Source: an uncultured Verrucomicrobiales bacterium (lineage in GTDB: Bacteria > Verrucomicrobiota > Verrucomicrobiia > Verrucomicrobiales > Akkermansiaceae). From it: DNA of 6,998 bases. Positions 3,970-6,998 of the stretch are shown here, in pieces; the first letter of the stretch is position 1; each line of letters begins with the position of its first letter. Made by a program: the position numbers and the translations under genes. Location of the stretch: contig CALFTQ010000102.1 of NCBI GenBank assembly GCA_937916135.1, forward strand, positions 1 through 6,998, given 5' to 3'. Under the pieces are notes generated by a model. That model did no database searches. It saw only the letters and a list, made by a program, of their open reading frames with translations, and was not told the origin of the DNA.

Positions 3970-5664
3970 ATGCACGCACCGAGCATTGTTCATTCGCTAA
4001 AGACGTACAACCGCAAGACATTTTTCTCTGACCTGGGAGCCGGTCTGACCGTGGGTGTGGTCGCCCTGCCACTCGCCATGGCCTTCGCAATAGCCTGCGG
4101 GAGCAGCTCCATCACCCCCAGCACGGGGCTTATCACCGCCGTGGTGGCGGGGTTCCTGATTTCGCTGCTGGGTGGCAGCAAATTCCAGATAGGCGGCCCC
4201 ACGGGAGCTTTTGTGGTGCTGATATCCGGCGTGGTGGGCAGCTTCGGTTTCCCCGGGCTGGTGCTCTGCACGCTGCTGGCGGGGCTGTTCCTCATCATCT
4301 TCGGCGTGTGCCGCATGGGCTCACTCATCAAGTTCATTCCCTATCCGGTAACCACGGGCTTTACCAGTGGTATTGCCGTCACTATTTTCTGCACGCAGGT
4401 CAAGGACTTGTTCGGGCTTCAGATTGACCGCCCTGTGCCGGCCGAGTTCATAGCCAAGTGGCAGTGCTATTTTGAATATTTCCACACAGTGAACTACTGG
4501 GCACTGGGGCTTTCGGTGCTCACGGTGGTGGTGATTCTGGTGACGAAGCGGCTGTGCCCGAAGGCACCATTCATGCTGGTGGGCATGCTGGTGAGCACGC
4601 TCGCCTGCCAGTGTTTCAACTTGCCAGTGGAAACCATCGGCTCCCGTTTCGGCGAGCTGCCGCAGGGCCTGCCAATGCCGAGCCTGCCGGAGGTGGACTG
4701 GAAGCAGCTGCCGCAGCTGGTGCAGCCAGCCTTTGTGATTGCCCTGCTGGCCGCCATTGAATCGCTGCTCAGCGCGAGCGTGGCCGATGGTATGACCGGT
4801 TCGCGCCATCACCCGAATACCGAACTCATCGGCCAGGGCGTGGGCAATATGGCCTCGGCCCTCTTCGGCGGCATTCCTGCCACCGGAGCCATCGCCCGCA
4901 CGGCCACGAACATCCGCGCCGGTGGCAAGACCCCCATTGCCGGTATCATTCATGCCATCACCCTGCTGCTCATCCTTATGCTGGCTGGGCAATATGCAGC
5001 CATGGTGCCGCTGGCTGCGCTTGCCGGTATTCTGGTGATAGTTTGCTGGAACATGGCTGAGGTCTCCACCTTCATTCACCTGGTGCAGGGCCCGCGGCAG
5101 GACGCCGTGGTGCTTTGCCTTACCTTTATCCTCACGGTGCTTATCGACCTGGTGGTGGCGGTGGAAGTGGGCGTGGTGCTGGCTGCGCTGCTGTTCATTG
5201 GCCGCATGGCTCAGATCAGCAATGTAGAATCCATTTCCCGCGAACTGGAGGGCGAGGACCCTGAGGAGCAGCCTGGCCGCTCCCGTTATCTGCGCCATGT
5301 GCCTGAGAACGTGGAAATCTTCGATGTGCAGGGCCCCTTCTTCTTCGGTGCTGTGGAGCAGTTCAAGGACCGCGTGTTCCGCACGCTGGAGCATGATATT
5401 GAGTACGTGCTGCTGCGCATGCGCCTGGTGCCTGCGCTGGATGCCTCCGGTCTGCATGCCCTGGAGGACTTCCTGGCCTACTGCCAGCGCCGCAATATAA
5501 CCCTGCTGCTCTGCGGTGTGCAGAAACAGCCGCATAAGGTCATCCGCCGCGATTCTCCCTTCATGCAGCAACTGCATGTGGAGAATATCTGCGAGAATAT
5601 TGATGCTGCGCTGGAGCGCATCCAGCAGCTTCAGGCAGAGAAGGGGAAAACCGAAGGGCTGTAA
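3970..5664 (+). CDS. SulP/SLC26-family anion transporter with STAS domain
   Basis: This inner-membrane transporter of 564 residues has the usual SulP length. The membrane domain spans about 22-412; it includes the TVGVVALPLAMAFAIA segment (27-42), the family motif IGGPTGAF (74-81) and the conserved AAIESLLSASVADGMTG stretch (261-277). The cytoplasmic STAS domain covers about 446-553, with D491-A-S-G494 at the site that is phosphorylatable in anti-sigma antagonists. Known SulP substrates include sulfate, bicarbonate and C4-dicarboxylates. The stretch from residue 261 to 330 reads much like E. coli DauA (a dicarboxylate carrier), but this region is conserved across the family, so the substrate stays open. 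The ATG at 3970 is fixed because no later start would keep the first helix. It converges on a fumarase gene. Confidence 0.93.
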   Translation: MHAPSIVHSLKTYNRKTFFSDLGAGLTVGVVALPLAMAFAIACGSSSITPSTGLITAVVAGFLISLLGGSKFQIGGPTGAFVVLISGVVGSFGFPGLVLCTLLAGLFLIIFGVCRMGSLIKFIPYPVTTGFTSGIAVTIFCTQVKDLFGLQIDRPVPAEFIAKWQCYFEYFHTVNYWALGLSVLTVVVILVTKRLCPKAPFMLVGMLVSTLACQCFNLPVETIGSRFGELPQGLPMPSLPEVDWKQLPQLVQPAFVIALLAAIESLLSASVADGMTGSRHHPNTELIGQGVGNMASALFGGIPATGAIARTATNIRAGGKTPIAGIIHAITLLLILMLAGQYAAMVPLAALAGILVIVCWNMAEVSTFIHLVQGPRQDAVVLCLTFILTVLIDLVVAVEVGVVLAALLFIGRMAQISNVESISRELEGEDPEEQPGRSRYLRHVPENVEIFDVQGPFFFGAVEQFKDRVFRTLEHDIEYVLLRMRLVPALDASGLHALEDFLAYCQRRNITLLLCGVQKQPHKVIRRDSPFMQQLHVENICENIDAALERIQQLQAEKGKTEGL

Positions 5665-5708
5665 TTGCCTGCACCACGCGGACTTGTTTGCTGAGTCTGT
5701 TGAGCGTT

Positions 5709-5741
5709 GGGGGAAAGCGCAGCGTGCTCTGTGCATCCCCC
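5709..5741 (+). terminator. Two-tier hairpin after the SulP gene, no U-run
   Basis: GGGGGA (5709-5714) pairs with TCCCCC (5736-5741). Inside it GCGCA (5717-5721) pairs with TGTGC (5730-5734), with one G-U pair. It begins 44 bp past the SulP stop but has no T-run after it, so it may be an mRNA 3'-end stabiliser rather than an intrinsic terminator. Confidence 0.35.
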
Positions 5742-5779
5742 TGGGGCCGAGTCTGCCCGGGGCTCTTCCACCTGCAGGC

Positions 5780-5813
5780 AAAAGCACCCCCGCAGCATGG
5801 CGCTGCGGGGGTG
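5780..5813 (-). terminator. Strong intrinsic terminator for the fumarase gene, possibly bidirectional
   Basis: CACCCCCGCAGC (5785-5796) and GCTGCGGGGGTG (5802-5813) are perfect 12-bp arms around a 5-nt loop. On the minus strand the stem is followed by CTTTTG (TTTT at 5783-5780), and it lies 25 bp past the fumarase stop. On the plus strand only a weak TTT comes several bases later, so it may also stop the SulP transcript but less cleanly. Confidence 0.8.
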
Positions 5814-5838
5814 TGAAGCTTTGAATATCAGTCCTGCC

Positions 5839-6998
5839 TTAGTGAGCGCAGGCGGGGCAGGCCCAGTTGGCGCGGATATCGGCAAAGAAATCGTTGCCCT
5901 TGTCATCCACCAGGATGTAGGCCGGGAAGTCCTTCACCGTAATCTTCCAGATGGCTTCCATGCCCAGCTCGGGGTACTCGATGCACTCGATGGAAGTGAT
6001 GCAGTTCTTGGCCAGGTCGGCAGCCACACCGCCGATAGAGCCCAGGTAGAAACCGCCGAACTTCTGGCAGGAATCCGTCACGCACTGGGCGCGGTTGCCC
6101 TTGGCAATCATGATCATGCTGCCGCCGTGGCTCTGGAAGAGCTCCACGTAGGAATCCATGCGGCCGGCGGTGGTGGGGCCGAAGGAACCGGAGGGGTAGC
6201 CCTCGGGCGTCTTAGCCGGGCCGGCGTAGTAGATGGGGTGGTCCTTGATGTACTGCGGCAGCTCCTTGCCGGCATCGATGAGTTCCTTGAGCTTGGCGTG
6301 GGCAATATCGCGGCCCACGATGATGGTGCCGGTGAGGGAGAGGCGGGTCTTGACCGGGTACTTCGTCAGCTCCGCCAGCACTTCCTTCATCGGGCGGTCC
6401 AGGTCAATCGGCACACCCTCGCTCTTGGTCTCGCGGAACTCGGCGGGAATGTACTTGCCCGGGTCATACTCCAGCTCCTCGATGAAGATACCCTCCGGGG
6501 TAATCTTAGCCTTGGCGTTGCGGTCGGCAGAGCAGGATACACCCAGCGCCACCGGGCAGGAAGCACCATGGCGCGGCAGACGCACCACGCGCACATCCAG
6601 CGCAAAGGCCTTGCCGCCGAACTGGGCACCCAGCCCCAGCTTCTCCGCCTCGAGCTTCAGCTCATTCTCCAGCTCCACATCGCGGAAAGCGCGGCCGTGC
6701 TCGTTGCCGGTGGTGGGCAGGGCATCATAATACTTGGTAGAGGCCAGCTTCACCGTCTTCAGGCAGAGCTCGGCGCTCGTGCCACCCACCACAAAGGCCA
6801 CATGGTAGGGCGGGCAGGCAGCCGTGCCCAGCGTGCTCATCTTCTCCACCATGAACTTCTTGAGCGAAGCCGGGTTCAGCAGCGCCTTCGTCTCCTGGTA
6901 GAGGTAAGTCTTGTTGGCCGAGCCGCCGCCCTTCGCGATGAACAGGAAATCGTACTCCATGCCGTGGTCCGTCGCAAAAAGGTCAATCTGCGCCGGCA
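5839..6998 (-). CDS. fumA: Fumarate hydratase class I, C-terminal part (5' end outside window)
   Basis: This is an oxygen-sensitive [4Fe-4S] enzyme that interconverts fumarate and malate in the TCA cycle or its reductive branch, in the cytoplasm. The frame is open to the right edge; the last 386 codons are present and about 160 N-terminal residues are missing, judged by alignment in memory with E. coli FumA (548 residues). Counting from the in-frame Met at 6958-6960, visible landmarks are KGGGSANKTYLYQETKAL (10-27), the cluster Cys49 in GTAACPPYH, Cys143 in GVSCSADRN, and SFGPTTAGRMDSY. Cys49 and Cys143 sit at the spacing of E. coli Cys224 and Cys318; the third ligand (Cys105) lies outside the window. 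The CPAC tail near the C-terminus matches the CTRC tail of E. coli FumA. The internal Met at 6960 is not the true start. Confidence 0.96.
   Translation of the reverse strand, partial: PAQIDLFATDHGMEYDFLFIAKGGGSANKTYLYQETKALLNPASLKKFMVEKMSTLGTAACPPYHVAFVVGGTSAELCLKTVKLASTKYYDALPTTGNEHGRAFRDVELENELKLEAEKLGLGAQFGGKAFALDVRVVRLPRHGASCPVALGVSCSADRNAKAKITPEGIFIEELEYDPGKYIPAEFRETKSEGVPIDLDRPMKEVLAELTKYPVKTRLSLTGTIIVGRDIAHAKLKELIDAGKELPQYIKDHPIYYAGPAKTPEGYPSGSFGPTTAGRMDSYVELFQSHGGSMIMIAKGNRAQCVTDSCQKFGGFYLGSIGGVAADLAKNCITSIECIEYPELGMEAIWKITVKDFPAYILVDDKGNDFFADIRANWACPACAH

Noticed and set aside
4321..5787. Minus-strand open frame of 488 codons opposite the SulP gene
   Set aside because: The His/Gln-rich product has no known fold signature and lies over a strongly conserved transporter; it also crosses the terminator region.

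Overview
The window reads as a chromosomal segment from a Gram-negative bacterium. It carries a TonB-ExbB-ExbD energiser, two proteins with Sec signal peptides and a FumA-type class I fumarase. GC-rich genes, AT-rich T-tract promoters, weak Shine-Dalgarno sequences and small secreted repeat proteins would suit Verrucomicrobiota, possibly an Akkermansia-like organism. That assignment is inference and was not checked by search.

Layout from left to right: (1) 1-226 holds no convincing gene but several short palindromes. (2) 227-2476, minus strand, is a compact operon in the order tonB, exbB, exbD. It encodes the inner-membrane machine that passes proton-motive force to outer-membrane receptors. 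(3) 2477-3232 is a divergent intergenic region and a small secreted Lys/Cys-rich repeat protein (2692-2991) with its own promoter, start-site dyad and strong terminator. (4) 3233-3820 encodes an exported, acidic five-repeat ankyrin protein, also with its own promoter and terminator. (5) 3970-5664 is a SulP/SLC26-family anion transporter with a C-terminal STAS domain, apparently made from a nearly leaderless mRNA. (6) 5839-6998, minus strand, is the C-terminal part of a class I [4Fe-4S] fumarate hydratase. It converges on the transporter and its 5' end lies beyond the window.

The most interesting part is the pair of small secreted proteins at 2590-3820. The two genes share a T-tract plus -35 sequence with identical 17-bp promoter spacing, a 17-nt leader element (15/17 identical) just before the start codon, a hairpin near the 5' end of the transcript and similar signal peptides. 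The mature products are very different and oppositely charged: one is Lys/Cys-rich (18 Cys, net about +13) and the other acidic ankyrin (net about -15). This suggests a co-expressed envelope pair or a common expression-and-export leader module. No mobile element, CRISPR array, tRNA or rRNA was seen.
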